Below, piece by piece: positions 7,187 to 18,377 of a stretch of DNA of 40,616 bases. The stretch's first letter is position 1. Every line of letters starts with the position of its first letter. Location of the stretch: contig JAFDWH010000015.1 in the NCBI GenBank assembly GCA_018268595.1, positions 1 to 40,616 on the forward strand, in the 5' to 3' direction. The notes under the pieces were generated by a model. It did no database searches. It worked only from the letters and a program-made list of their open reading frames with translations, and was not told the origin of the DNA. This stretch comes from Actinomycetota bacterium. GTDB taxonomy: Bacteria; Actinomycetota; Thermoleophilia; Solirubrobacterales; Solirubrobacteraceae. A program made the translations under genes and the position numbers.

Positions 7187-8269
7187 TCAGTCGAGCACGC
7201 GCGCGCTCGCCGCCTCCCAGTCGAGCGAGACCTGCTGCTCGGCCGCGAAGCGCGGCGCGTCGCTGCGGTTCGCGACCGCCGCGGTCACGAGCGTGCCGTC
7301 GCCGAGCCGCACGCGGTAGCGCGTCGTGTCGCCGAGGTAGAGCGCCTGCGCGACGCGGCCCGCGAGCGCCCGCTCGCCGGCCGCCGCGAGCGTCACCTGC
7401 TCCGGGCGCACGAACAGCTCGACGCGCTCGCCGGCGCGCGTCGCCCGCCGCGCCGCGAAGCCGACGAGCCCGCCCGCGACCGTCGCGCGCGGGCTGCCGG
7501 CGTCGCCGGCGACGACCGTCGCCGGGACGACGTTCGTCTCGCCGAGGAACTGCGCGACGAAGCGGTTGGCGGGCGCGGTGTAGACCTCTCGCGGCGTGCC
7601 GAGCTGCTGGACGCGGCCGCCGTCCATGATCGCGACGCGGTCCGACAGCAGCATCGCCTCGTCCTGGTCGTGCGTGACGTAGAGCGTCGTGACGTTGAGC
7701 GTGCGCTGGATCCGCCGCACCTCGAGCTGGAGCTGCTCGCGCAGCTTGCGGTCGAGCGCGCTCATCGGCTCGTCCAACAGCAGCAGCCCCGGGTCGAACA
7801 CGAGCGCGCGCGCGAGCGCGACGCGCTGCTGCTGGCCGCCGCTGAGCTGCGCCGGGCGGCGGTCGGCGTACGCCTCCAGCCCCACGAGCGTCAGCAGCCG
7901 CGTGACCTGCTCTTTTACACGCGCGCGCGAGACGCCGCGCATCCGCAGCGGGAAGCCGACGTTGGCGGCGACCGTCATCTTCGGGAACAGCGCGTAGCTC
8001 TGGAAGACGACGCCGATGTTGCGCCGATGCGGCGGCACGTCGGCGATCGAGCGGTCGTCGACGACGATCGCGCCCGCGCTCGGCGCCACGAACCCGGCGA
8101 TCATCATCAGCGTCGTCGTCTTGCCCGAGCCGCTCGGTCCGAGCAGCGAGACGAACTCGCCTTCGGCGACCTCGAGCGAGACGCCGTCGACGGCGTGGTG
8201 CGTGCCGTGACGATGGGCGAACGTCTTCGTCAGCTCGCGCAGCGCGAGGTAGTCCGGCCGGCCCGGCAT
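7187..8269 (-). CDS. ABC importer ATP-binding protein (PotA/spermidine-putrescine type)
   Basis: A 360-residue nucleotide-binding subunit: Walker A GPSGSGKT at 44-51, Q-loop Q90, signature LSGGQ at 142-146, Walker B ending LLLLDEP at 162-168, switch His200, then a C-terminal TOBE-like regulatory domain from about residue 280. It powers uptake of a small solute, and this subfamily serves polyamines, thiamine, iron or carboxylates. The ATG at 8269 overlaps the stop of the upstream permease as TGATG, so the two are translationally coupled. It is the last gene of a seven-gene minus-strand set; with permeases at 8269 and 13271 and the binding protein at 12131 it makes a complete importer. Confidence 0.92.
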   Translation of the reverse strand: MPGRPDYLALRELTKTFAHRHGTHHAVDGVSLEVAEGEFVSLLGPSGSGKTTTLMMIAGFVAPSAGAIVVDDRSIADVPPHRRNIGVVFQSYALFPKMTVAANVGFPLRMRGVSRARVKEQVTRLLTLVGLEAYADRRPAQLSGGQQQRVALARALVFDPGLLLLDEPMSALDRKLREQLQLEVRRIQRTLNVTTLYVTHDQDEAMLLSDRVAIMDGGRVQQLGTPREVYTAPANRFVAQFLGETNVVPATVVAGDAGSPRATVAGGLVGFAARRATRAGERVELFVRPEQVTLAAAGERALAGRVAQALYLGDTTRYRVRLGDGTLVTAAVANRSDAPRFAAEQQVSLDWEAASARVLD

Positions 8270-9114
8270 CACGCCCTCCCTTCGCGGCGGCCGGCGGCGA
8301 ACATGCTCTCCGCGCCCAGCAGCCGGTCGTAGGCCGCCAGCAGCGCGAGCGTCACCAGCAGCAGCACGACGCCCAGCGCGGAGGCGAAGCCCCACTGCAC
8401 GGTCTCCGTCACATTCATCTGGATCAGCTCGGCGATGAAGACCTCCTTGCGCCCGCCGAGCAACGCCGGCGTCACGTAGAAGCCGATCGAGATCACGAAC
8501 ACGAGCAGCACGCCGCCCGTCACGCCGGGCAGCGTCTGCGGCAGGTAGACGTGCCGGAAGGCGCGGCCGGCCGGCGCGCCGAGGCTGCGCGCCGCGCGCA
8601 GCAGCGACGGGTCGACGTCGCGCATCACGGCGTACAGCGACAGCACCATGAACGGCAGCATCACGTAGACCATCCCGACGACCGCGCCGATGCGGTTGTA
8701 GAGCAACTGCGGCGCGGCGACCCCGACCGCGTCGAGCAGCGAGGCGATCGGCCCCTCGCGGCCGAGGATCACCTGCCACGCGTACGTGCGCACGAGCAGG
8801 CTCGTCCAGAACGGGATCATCACCGCGGCCAGCACGAGCGCGCGCACGCCGCCGCCGCGCGTCGCCGCCGTGTACGCGAGCGGGTAGCCGAGCAGCAGGC
8901 AGATCCCCGTCACCAGCCCCGACACCAGCAGCGTCGTGAGCAGCACGCGCACGTAGACGCCGGACGCGAACAGGTGCCGGTAGTTCTCGAGCCCCGTGGT
9001 CGGGTCGGTGAAGCTCTGCTCGACGGTGCGCGCGAGCGGATAGAACAGCACGACCGCGAGGAACGCCAGCGCGGGCGCCACGAGCAGCGGCGTCGCGAGG
9101 CGACCGCGCGTCAC
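8269..9114 (-). CDS. ABC importer permease (PotB-like)
   Basis: A 281-residue membrane protein with six predicted spans. The cytoplasmic coupling loop (AARSLGAPAGRAFRHVYLPQTLPGV) is the EAA motif that contacts the ATPase. It starts with GTG at 9114, which overlaps the TGA of the acyl-CoA ligase gene (GTGA). Its partner permease is separated from it by three genes, an unusual layout for a PotABCD-type operon. Confidence 0.9.
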   Translation of the reverse strand: MTRGRLATPLLVAPALAFLAVVLFYPLARTVEQSFTDPTTGLENYRHLFASGVYVRVLLTTLLVSGLVTGICLLLGYPLAYTAATRGGGVRALVLAAVMIPFWTSLLVRTYAWQVILGREGPIASLLDAVGVAAPQLLYNRIGAVVGMVYVMLPFMVLSLYAVMRDVDPSLLRAARSLGAPAGRAFRHVYLPQTLPGVTGGVLLVFVISIGFYVTPALLGGRKEVFIAELIQMNVTETVQWGFASALGVVLLLVTLALLAAYDRLLGAESMFAAGRREGRA

Positions 9115-11261
9115 GCCGCCGCCTCCTGCGCCGCCGCCGTCTCGACGAGCGCGTCGACGGCCAGCACGCCGTCGGGCAGCACGAACAGCGGGTTGACGTC
9201 GAGCGCGGCGATCCGCGGATGCGCGACGCCGAGCGCCGCGACCGCCTCGACGGCGGCGGCGAGCGCCGCCGTGTCGAGCGGCGGGGCGCCGCGCGCGCCG
9301 GCGAACACCGCGCTTCCGCGCAGCTCGGCGATCATCTCCGCCGCTTCGCGGGGACGCAGCGGCAGCGGGCGCATCACCGCGTCGTCCAGCAGCTCCGTCC
9401 AGATGCCGCCGAGCCCGAGCACGACGAACGCGCCGAGCTGCGCGTCGCGGTGCAGGCCGACGATCGCCTCGGCGCCGCCCGACGCCTGCCGTTGCACGAG
9501 CACCTGCGCGCGCGGCCCGCCGGCGGCGAGCAGACGCGCCGCGGCGGCGCGCACGCCGTCGTCGTCGCGCAGGCCGACGACGACGCCGCCCTGCTCGGTC
9601 TTGTGCGCCACGTCCGGGTCGCCCGTCTTCAGCACGACCGGATAGCCGCAGCGCCGCGCCGCCTCCACGGCGGCGCCGACGTCGCGCACGCAGGCCGTCT
9701 CGACGACCGGGACCCCGGCGGCCGCGAGCAGCTCGAGCGCCGGCAGCCCGGACGTCGCGCCCGGCCCGAGCGCCGCCGCGGCGGCGTCGCGCGCGGGCGC
9801 CGGCGGCGGGACGAGCGGCTCACGCCGCTCCGCGCGCGAGGCCGTGAAGGCGCTCGCGCACGCGACCGCCGCGAGCGCCTGCTCGACGCCGGACAGCAGC
9901 GGCAGCCGCTGGGCGGCGAGCCGCCGCTGCAGCGCGTCGTCGACGTTCCCGCTGAGCGTCGTCATCAGCGCGACGCCCTTGCCGGTGCGCGTCGCCACGC
10001 GCTCCACCGCCTCGACGACCGCGGCGCTGAAGGAGCGGTCGCCGGTCGCGTGGACCGACGGCGTCTCGGTGCACGCGAGCAGCGTGTCGATCGCCGGGTC
10101 GGCGGCCACCAGCTCGAGCGCGCGCTCGTAGTCGGCGCCGAAGTCGGCGACGCCCCACAGGTCGAGCGGATTGGAGGCGTGGCCCTCGGGCGGCAGCAGC
10201 GCTTCGAGCTGGGCGACCGTCTGCGGCGAGAGCGGCGGCAGCTCCAGGCCGGGCCGCGCCGCGGCCGCGTCGAGGATCAGCTCGCTCTGGCCGCCGGACA
10301 GCGTGACGACGCACACGCCGGGGCCGAACGGCGCCGCACCGCCGAGCGCGACCGCCGTCTCGAGCAACTGCTCGAGCGTGTCGACGCGCACCACGCCGTG
10401 GCGCCGGAAGCGCGCGTCGACGAGGCGGTCGGGCGGAGCGAGCGCGCCCGTGTGCGCGGTCGCCGCCGCACGCGCCGCGTCGCTGCGGCCGACCTTCAGG
10501 ACGACGACCGGCTTGCCGACCTCGCGCGCGCGGTCGCACGCGGCGAAGAAGCGCTCGGGCGAGCGGATCGTCTCGAGGAACGCCAGCACGATGCGCGTCG
10601 CCGGGTCGTCGACGCACCAGGCGAGCAGGTCGGCGCTGTCGGTGACGGCCTCGTTGCCGGACGAGACGATCGCGCTGAACGCGACGCCGCGCGTGTTGTT
10701 CGTCAGTGCGGTCGTGACCGTGCCGCTCTCGGAGATCAGCGCGACCGCGCCGCGCTCCAGCGGCCGCGGGATCGTGTCGAGGTAGCAGGCGCTGCGGTGG
10801 TGCGTGTGGATCGTCCCCTGGCAGTTCGGCCCGATCAGCGCCATGCCGGCGCCGCGCGCGACCTCGCGCAGGCGGCGCTCGAGCGCACGGCCGTGCTCGT
10901 CCGCCTCGCCGAAGCCGCCGGCGACGACGACGGCGGCCGGCACGCCCAGCTCGGCGCACGCCTCGATCGCCGGCACGACGCGCTCGCGGCCGAGCCCGAC
11001 GAGCACCGCGTCGGGCACGGCCGGCAGGTCTGCGAGCGACGGGTAGCTGGCGACGCCGTCGATCTCCTCGTACTTCGGGTTGACCGCCCAGCAGGCGCCG
11101 CCGAAGCCCGCCTTGAGCACGTTCGCGAGCATCGTGTTGCCGACCGAGCCGGGCGCCGGACTGGCGCCGACGACCGCGATCGAGGCGGGGCGCATCAGCC
11201 GGTCGAGCGCCTCCGCCTGCGTGCGCGGCGGCGCCGCCGGCGTCGGCTGCCGCTCAGCCAT
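9111..11261 (-). CDS. ADP-forming acyl-CoA synthetase (acetate-CoA ligase type), fused subunits
   Basis: A 716-residue protein with three parts in order: a CoA-binding Rossmann domain (SIAVVGASPAPGSVGN near the N-terminus, then IGPNCQG), a succinyl-CoA-ligase-like region containing the TAHTGAL segment whose His is the expected phosphohistidine, and a C-terminal ATP-grasp domain (PVVLKTGDPDVAHKTEQGGV; RPLPLRP). The family interconverts an acid + ATP + CoA with acyl-CoA + ADP + phosphate. The ATG at 11261 lies inside the last codons of the enoyl-CoA hydratase gene (8-nt overlap). Context suggests it activates, or recovers ATP from, the acid imported by the surrounding ABC system. FdrA/AllF proteins share parts of this fold, but full length and the ATP-grasp domain favour the synthetase. 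Confidence 0.88.
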   Translation of the reverse strand: MAERQPTPAAPPRTQAEALDRLMRPASIAVVGASPAPGSVGNTMLANVLKAGFGGACWAVNPKYEEIDGVASYPSLADLPAVPDAVLVGLGRERVVPAIEACAELGVPAAVVVAGGFGEADEHGRALERRLREVARGAGMALIGPNCQGTIHTHHRSACYLDTIPRPLERGAVALISESGTVTTALTNNTRGVAFSAIVSSGNEAVTDSADLLAWCVDDPATRIVLAFLETIRSPERFFAACDRAREVGKPVVVLKVGRSDAARAAATAHTGALAPPDRLVDARFRRHGVVRVDTLEQLLETAVALGGAAPFGPGVCVVTLSGGQSELILDAAAARPGLELPPLSPQTVAQLEALLPPEGHASNPLDLWGVADFGADYERALELVAADPAIDTLLACTETPSVHATGDRSFSAAVVEAVERVATRTGKGVALMTTLSGNVDDALQRRLAAQRLPLLSGVEQALAAVACASAFTASRAERREPLVPPPAPARDAAAAALGPGATSGLPALELLAAAGVPVVETACVRDVGAAVEAARRCGYPVVLKTGDPDVAHKTEQGGVVVGLRDDDGVRAAAARLLAAGGPRAQVLVQRQASGGAEAIVGLHRDAQLGAFVVLGLGGIWTELLDDAVMRPLPLRPREAAEMIAELRGSAVFAGARGAPPLDTAALAAAVEAVAALGVAHPRIAALDVNPLFVLPDGVLAVDALVETAAAQEAAA

Positions 11262-12078
11262 TGGCTTCGATCTCCCGGAACTGCTCGTCGCGCCAGTCGA
11301 GCGCCGCACGCAGGCCGCGCTCGCGCTGGATCGCGTAGAACGTTCTCATCTCCTCCGTCTCGGCGCCGTCGAGGATGCCGGTGAGCTTGACGTTGAACGC
11401 CCACGCGTTGTGGACGCCCATGATCTCGAAGGTGCGGTTGATCGCCTCCTTCTGCAGCCGCACCGCGAGCGGCGAGACCTTCGCGATCAGCAGCGCGTGA
11501 TAGCGCGTGCGGCGCTCGAGGTCCTCCGGCTCGCACACCTCGTTGACCATGCCGAGCTGGTAGGCGCGGTCGGCGTCGATCAGCTTGCCCGTGTAGAGCA
11601 GCTCCTTCGCCGCCTTCAGCCCGACGACCCACGGCATGATCAGCAGCGGCGGCCCCGTCGAGAAGCGGACCTCCGGCTCGCCCAGGCGCGTGCCGCGCGC
11701 CGCGATCGTCAGGTCGCACAACATCGCGATCTCGCACGCGCCCGCCAGCGCATAGCCGTGCACCGAGGCGACGAGCGGCTTCGGAAACGACCAGAAGCCG
11801 CGCTGCCACTCCATGTACCACTGCATCAGCTCGACGACCTCGTGCGTCGAGCGCTCGCCCCAGTCCTCGTCCTCGCCGAGGTCGTAGCCGGCGGAGAAGC
11901 AGCGGCCGGCGCCGCGCAGGATCACGACGCGCACGCCGTCGTCCTCGCGCGCGAGGCGCAGGACCTCCGTCACCTCGGCCATCAGCTCGCGCGTGAGCGA
12001 GTTCATCGACGCGGGGCGGTTGAGCGTGATCGTGGCGAGCGGATGCTCGACGTCGTACTCGATGCACTGATACGTCAC
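11254..12078 (-). CDS. Enoyl-CoA hydratase/isomerase (crotonase family)
   Basis: A 274-residue crotonase-fold protein. The oxyanion-hole segment FSAGYDL and the HGYALAGACEIAMLCDL block are present. Both glutamates of true hydratases appear in place (Glu in GACEIA and in LGEPEV), so hydration of an enoyl-CoA is plausible. The start is GTG at 12078, with TGGAGG about 6 nt upstream. It overlaps the start of the acyl-CoA ligase gene and lies between the binding-protein gene and that ligase, so it probably acts on the CoA ester formed from the imported compound. Confidence 0.88.
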   Translation of the reverse strand: MTYQCIEYDVEHPLATITLNRPASMNSLTRELMAEVTEVLRLAREDDGVRVVILRGAGRCFSAGYDLGEDEDWGERSTHEVVELMQWYMEWQRGFWSFPKPLVASVHGYALAGACEIAMLCDLTIAARGTRLGEPEVRFSTGPPLLIMPWVVGLKAAKELLYTGKLIDADRAYQLGMVNEVCEPEDLERRTRYHALLIAKVSPLAVRLQKEAINRTFEIMGVHNAWAFNVKLTGILDGAETEEMRTFYAIQRERGLRAALDWRDEQFREIEANG

Positions 12079-12130
12079 GTACAGCCTCCAGACGGGGTCT
12101 CGGTCTCTCGGGATGGGGCGGCGGGGCGCG

Positions 12131-13234
12131 CTAGGACGTCAGCCAGGCGGTGAAGCGCTCGGTGACGGCGTCGAGGTTTCTCGCCCAGTAGGCGTGGTCG
12201 CGCTCGAACTGGACGGACAGGTTCGCCTCGTCGGTGTTCATCAGCTTGCGCGTCGCCGGGTCGATGTGCGGCAGCGACTTGAGGTTCGTGGGGCCGTAGA
12301 AGGTCAGCTCCGCGAAGCGCGCGAGCGGCTTCGCGCCGGCCATGAAGTCGATCAGCTTCATCGCGTTGACGGCGTTCGGCGCGCCCTTCGGCACGACGTA
12401 GATCGACGGCGTGTAGATCCCCTGGTTCCACGAGATCTCGACGGGCACCTTGTCGACCAGGCGCGACTGGGCGGCGCGGCCGCTCCACATCGAGCCGAGC
12501 ACGGCGTTCTTGTTGGCGATCACCTGCTGGGACTGCGAGCCGCTCTCGAACCAGACGGCGACGTCGTCCTTGATCGCGTCGAGCCGCTTGAGCGCGCGGT
12601 CGAGGTCGAGCGGGTAGAGGTCCTGCGGCGCGACGCCGTCGGCCAGCAGCGCGCCCTCGAGCGCCGGGTAGGGGTTCTTCCACAGCAGCCGCGGGCCGGG
12701 GAAGGCGCCGGTGTCCCACACGTCCGCCCAGCTGCGCGGGCCGCCGCTGCGGAAGACGTCCGAGCGGTACACGATCACGTCGCTGATCGACTCCGCGCAC
12801 ACGCCGTACTGCTTGAACTGCCGCTCCGGCGTCTTGTCGCCCGCCTTGACGACGTCGTAGTCGATCGACTCGAGCCAGCCGTGGTCGACGGCCGTCTGGT
12901 ACTCGCCGGCGGCGATGTCGGTCACGTCCCACTGGAAGTTGCCGGTCGCCTCGAACGCCTTGATCGCCGCCGCGTTGAGGTTGGCCGACTCGACCGTCTC
13001 GACCTTGATGCCGGTCTGCGCCTCGAACGGCGCGAAGTACGCCTTGCGCTGCGCTGCGGTGTAGTCGCCGCCCCAGGTGCCGACGCGCACGACGCCCGGG
13101 CCCTTCGAGCCGCCGCCTGACGAGCCGCCGCCGCCGCAGCCGGCGAGGCCGGTCAGGCCGAGTGCGAGCGCGCCGCCGAGCTGGAGCGTCTCGCGCCGCG
13201 AGACGCGGCGATCGTGTGGCGTGTGATGGGACAT
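12131..13234 (-). CDS. ABC importer solute-binding lipoprotein (PotD-like, Tat signal)
   Basis: A 367-residue extracellular binding protein. The N-terminus carries a twin-arginine signal (VSRRETLQLGG) ending in a lipobox (LTGLAGC), then a Gly/Ser linker before the mature domain (VVRVGTWGGDYTAAQ). It is therefore likely exported folded and lipid-anchored. The fold belongs to the spermidine/putrescine-binding extracellular family, which also binds other small organic ions. The ATG at 13234 has GGAGG 5 nt upstream, better than the GTG at 13240. It lies 36 nt after the permease gene at 13271-14077. Confidence 0.9.
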   Translation of the reverse strand: MSHHTPHDRRVSRRETLQLGGALALGLTGLAGCGGGGSSGGGSKGPGVVRVGTWGGDYTAAQRKAYFAPFEAQTGIKVETVESANLNAAAIKAFEATGNFQWDVTDIAAGEYQTAVDHGWLESIDYDVVKAGDKTPERQFKQYGVCAESISDVIVYRSDVFRSGGPRSWADVWDTGAFPGPRLLWKNPYPALEGALLADGVAPQDLYPLDLDRALKRLDAIKDDVAVWFESGSQSQQVIANKNAVLGSMWSGRAAQSRLVDKVPVEISWNQGIYTPSIYVVPKGAPNAVNAMKLIDFMAGAKPLARFAELTFYGPTNLKSLPHIDPATRKLMNTDEANLSVQFERDHAYWARNLDAVTERFTAWLTS

Positions 13235-13270
13235 CAGCACCTCCGGGGGATTGGCGTTGCGGGCGTGGGG

Positions 13271-14077
13271 TCAGGGGCGGCGGGCGGCGCGTCGCTCGAG
13301 CAGGCCGAGCGCGCCGAACGCGAGCAGGACGGGGGTGAGGAGCAGCGCCGCGACGGCCGGGATCACCGGGTCGAGCGACGTCGTGATGCCGCCCCAGATC
13401 TTCAGCGGCAACGTCATGGCGGACTGGCCGCCGACGAAGACGACCATCACGACCTCGTCCCACGAGACCGCGAAGGCGAAGAAGGCGCCGGTGAGGATCC
13501 CGCTGCGGATCTGCGGCAGCGTGACGTGCGCGAACGCGCGCCACGGGCTCGCGCCGAGGCTGCGCGCAGCGTGCTCGAGCCGCACGTCGGACTCGCGCAG
13601 CACGGTCGTCACGACGACGATCACGAACGGGATGCCGAGCAGCGAGTGGCCGACGGCGACGGCCCAGCGGTTGCCGGTCAGGTGCAGCGGCGCGAACGTC
13701 AGGAACAGGCTGAGCGCGACGATGATGACCGGGAACACGAGCGGCGTCAGCAGCAGCGCGTAGAGCGCCCGCTTGCCGGGGAAGTCGTGCCGCGCGATCG
13801 CATAGGCCGCCGGCACGCCGACGCACGTCGCGATCGCGGCGGCGACGACGCCGACCTGCGCGCTCGTGAGGATCGCCGCGCGCCATGCGGGGCTGCCGAG
13901 CAGCTCGCCGAACAGGTCGAGCGAGTAACCGGGCGGCGGGAACGCGAGCGAGCGCGAGGTGCTGAACGCCATCGGGAAGATCACGAGCAGCGGGACGACG
14001 AGGAACAGCGTTCCGGCGAGCGCCAGCACGAGCGCCGCGGTCCCGACCCAGCCGTCGCCCCGACGCTCGCCGTGCAT
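13271..14077 (-). CDS. ABC importer permease (PotC-like)
   Basis: A 268-residue membrane protein with about six spans and the ATPase-coupling EAA loop (AARSLGASPWRAFAHVTLPQIRSG). It is the second permease of the importer encoded here. The ATG at 14077 lies 5 nt after the stop of the response-regulator gene, so the regulator and importer share a transcript. Confidence 0.9.
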   Translation of the reverse strand: MHGERRGDGWVGTAALVLALAGTLFLVVPLLVIFPMAFSTSRSLAFPPPGYSLDLFGELLGSPAWRAAILTSAQVGVVAAAIATCVGVPAAYAIARHDFPGKRALYALLLTPLVFPVIIVALSLFLTFAPLHLTGNRWAVAVGHSLLGIPFVIVVVTTVLRESDVRLEHAARSLGASPWRAFAHVTLPQIRSGILTGAFFAFAVSWDEVVMVVFVGGQSAMTLPLKIWGGITTSLDPVIPAVAALLLTPVLLAFGALGLLERRAARRP

Positions 14078-14082
14078 CGCGC

Positions 14083-14790
14083 TCAGCGCTCCCCGCCCGT
14101 CGCGGCCGCGGGGAGCGCGAGCGCGGCCGGCGCGTCGGCGAGCAGCGGCGCGACGCCGGCTGCGCGCTCGCCGGCCGCAGCCGGAGCGGCGCCGGCCGGC
14201 GCCTCGAGCAGCCCCACCTCCCACGCCCGCTGCACCGCCTCGGCGCGGTTGCGCGCGTCGAGCTTGCGGTAGAGCGAGCTGGTGTGCTGCTTGACGGTGT
14301 GCGCGGAGAGCTGCAGCCGCGCGGCGATCTGGCGGTTCGTCGCGCCGCGCGCGATCAGGCCGACGACGTCGCGCTCGCGCCGTGAGAGGCGGGCGCGCGA
14401 CGGCGGCGCCTGCGGGCGCTCGCCGGTCGGCCGCCCGCGGCGCACGCGCCACAGCGCGCACGCGATCTGCTCGACGCTCGCCGCCTTCGCGACGACGCCG
14501 GCGGCGCCGGCCGCGCGCGCGGCGCGCGGCGTCGGGCCGGCCTCGCCCGCCATCAGCAGCACCCGCGTGACGGGCGCGGCGCGGCGGATGCGCAGGCAGA
14601 CGTCGACGCCGAAGTCGCCCCCGATGAGCGCGTCGACGAGCGCGACGTGCGGCTCGTAGCGCCGCGCGAGCGCGACCGCCTCGGCGGCGCTGTCGGCCGT
14701 GAGGCAGCGGTCGACCCAGCCGCGCGCGACCAGCACGCTGCGCAGCCCCATGCGGACGACGTCGAGCTCGTCGACGACGAGCAGCCTCAT
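14083..14790 (-). CDS. NarL/LuxR-type response regulator
   Basis: A 235-residue protein with an N-terminal receiver domain (D7, E8, phospho-acceptor D53, K102) and a LuxR-type DNA-binding domain at about 135-190 (LSRRERDVVGLIARGATNRQIA). The usual Ser/Thr switch residue after the fourth strand appears to be Ala (LLMAGEA), so phosphorylation-driven switching may be altered. A 45-residue Ala/Pro-rich tail follows the DNA-binding domain. No sensor kinase is encoded nearby. It leads the importer/acyl-CoA operon and probably controls it. Confidence 0.9.
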   Translation of the reverse strand: MRLLVVDELDVVRMGLRSVLVARGWVDRCLTADSAAEAVALARRYEPHVALVDALIGGDFGVDVCLRIRRAAPVTRVLLMAGEAGPTPRAARAAGAAGVVAKAASVEQIACALWRVRRGRPTGERPQAPPSRARLSRRERDVVGLIARGATNRQIAARLQLSAHTVKQHTSSLYRKLDARNRAEAVQRAWEVGLLEAPAGAAPAAAGERAAGVAPLLADAPAALALPAAATGGER

Positions 14791-14881
14791 CGCGCGGCCG
14801 CCTGGCGGCTGTGGCTGTGGTGACGCATCCTCTCCCGGTCCGGCGTCGCGCCGGGGCGCGCCCGGCGACGACCATCGTTCG

Positions 14882-14911
14882 ATGATTTTGAAAATATCGC
14901 ACCGTTGTCAA
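14882..14911 (-). promoter_or_regulatory. Putative promoter of the response regulator/importer operon
   Basis: On the minus strand TTGACA (14906-14911) is followed after 18 nt by AATCAT (14882-14887), a plausible -35/-10 pair about 85-95 nt before the ATG at 14790. This is one of the few AT-rich patches in the region. It contains the palindrome ATTTTGAAAAT (14885-14895), which overlaps the -10 and may be an operator. Confidence 0.5.
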
Positions 14912-14942
14912 GGCAGGCGTTCGCGCGCCGGCGTGCGACGAC

Positions 14943-15128
14943 GTGCGCGCAGCCGGCGACGGGCCGCCCGCGGGGGCGGACGGCAGCAGGGGCGTCGCCG
15001 GGCTGTCGCCCGCCGAGCGGGGCATCGGCATGGTCTTGGACGAGCCGCTCGGCGCGCTCGACCGCACGCCGCGGCTCGAGCTGGCTTCCGCGGCGCGCCC
15101 GGCGCCGCGGAAGCCGGAGCCGGCGACC

Positions 15129-15130
<2 letters not shown>
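14943..15130 (+). pseudogene. Remnant of an ABC-transporter ATP-binding gene with internal deletion
   Basis: In the plus-strand frame beginning at 14943, a stretch typical of PotA-type ATPases just before the Q-loop (VAGLSPAERGIGMV, ending at 15035) joins directly to the Walker B/D-loop stretch LDEPLGALDR (15036-15065). In the intact ATPase at 7187-8269 these segments are separated by about 76 residues that include the Q-loop and the LSGGQ signature. Walker A is not seen either. It lies in the 338-nt gap between the response-regulator and acetyl-CoA synthetase genes, opposite in strand to both. I read it as a decayed, internally deleted gene fragment rather than a working protein. Confidence 0.6.
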
Positions 15131-17098
<1,968 letters not shown>

Positions 17099-17102
<4 letters not shown>

Positions 17103-18361
17103 TCGAGTCGTGCTCCTCTCGTGTCCGTCGGCCACGCACCGTGCCGGAGGACGTGGCCCATGCGGTCGCGCTTGGCGCGCAGGTAGGCCTCGTTGTGCGG
17201 GTTGGGCAGGTGCTCGATCGGGATCTGGTCGTTCACGCGCAGCCCGTGCCCCTCGAGGCTGTGCAGCTTCTTCGGGTTGTTCGTCAGCAGCCGGATCGAG
17301 CTGAGGCCCAGGTCGGTGAGGATCTGAGCGCCGATCCCGTAGTCGCGCAGGTCGGCCGGCAGGCCGAGCTGGAGGTTCGCGTCGACCGTGTCGAGCCCCT
17401 CCTCCTGCAGCTTGTACGCGCGCAGCTTGTTGAGCAGGCCGATCCCCCGGCCCTCTTGCGAGAGGTAGAGCAGCACCCCGCGCCCCTCCTCCTCGATCGT
17501 CGCGAGCGCCGACTCGAGCTGCTCGCCGCAGTCGCAGCGCAGCGAGTGGAAGACGTCGCCCGTGAGGCACTCCGAATGCACCCGCACCAGCACGTCCTCC
17601 GCCCCGTCGACCTTGCCCTTGACCATCGCGACGTGGTGCTTGTCGTCGACCAGCGAGCGGTAGCCGACGACCTCGAAGTCGCCGAACGTGGTCGGCATGC
17701 GCGTCGCGACGACGCGCTCCACGAGCCGCTCGTGGCGGCGCCGGTAGGCGATCAGGTCGGCGATCGTGATGATCTTCACCCCGTGCCGGCGCGCGTAGGC
17801 GGTGAGGTCGTCGACGCGCGCCATCGTGCCGTCGTCGTTCATCACCTCGCAGATCACGCCGGCCGGGATGCGCCCCGCCAGCCGCGCGAGGTCGACCGAC
17901 GCCTCGGTGTGGCCGGCGCGCTCGAGCACCCCGCCGGGGCGCGCCTTGAGCGGGTTGACGTGGCCGCCCTTGACGATGTCGCGCGCGCCCTTGGCGGGAT
18001 CGACGGCGGTGCGCATCGTGTGCGCGCGGTCGGCCGCCGAGATGCCGGTGGTGACGCCCTCGCGCGCCTCGATCGTGACGGTGAAGGGCGTCTGGTAGGG
18101 CGTCTCGTTCTTGGCCGCCATCAGCTCGAGGTCGAGCTCGTCGCAGCGCTCGGGCGTGAGCGCGAGGCAGATCCAGCCGCGCGCGTGCGTGGCCATGAAG
18201 TTGACGTGCTCGGCCGTGACGCACTCGGCCGCCATCACGAGGTCGCCCTCGTTCTCGCGCGACTCGTCGTCCACGACGATCACCATGCGGCCGGCGGCGA
18301 CGTCCTCGAGCGCCGCCTCGATCGAGGCGAACGGGCGGGGCTGTGCGGCGGCGGCGGGCAT
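17099..18361 (-). CDS. ribBA: Bifunctional 3,4-dihydroxy-2-butanone-4-phosphate synthase / GTP cyclohydrolase II
   Basis: A 420-residue two-domain enzyme giving both first precursors of riboflavin. The N-terminal synthase domain (to about 205) has [12 protein letters not shown] at 31-42 and [14 protein letters not shown] at 150-163. The C-terminal cyclohydrolase domain has the zinc cysteines C265, C276 and C278 and EGRGIG at 303-308. Other rib genes are not adjacent, so this looks like a dedicated copy or an isolated locus. The leader is too short and shows no FMN-riboswitch-like block; instead the promoter carries a 19-bp palindrome shared with the flavin-monooxygenase operon. It overlaps acsA by 4 nt. 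Confidence 0.95.
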
Positions 18362-18377
18362 CGTTCGTTCTAAAGGA

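Noticed and set aside
8270-8779. N-terminal extension of the PotA-like ATPase to 8779
   Set aside because: The extra residues are the out-of-frame shadow of the permease gene; the ATG at 8269 forms a TGATG junction and yields a normal length.
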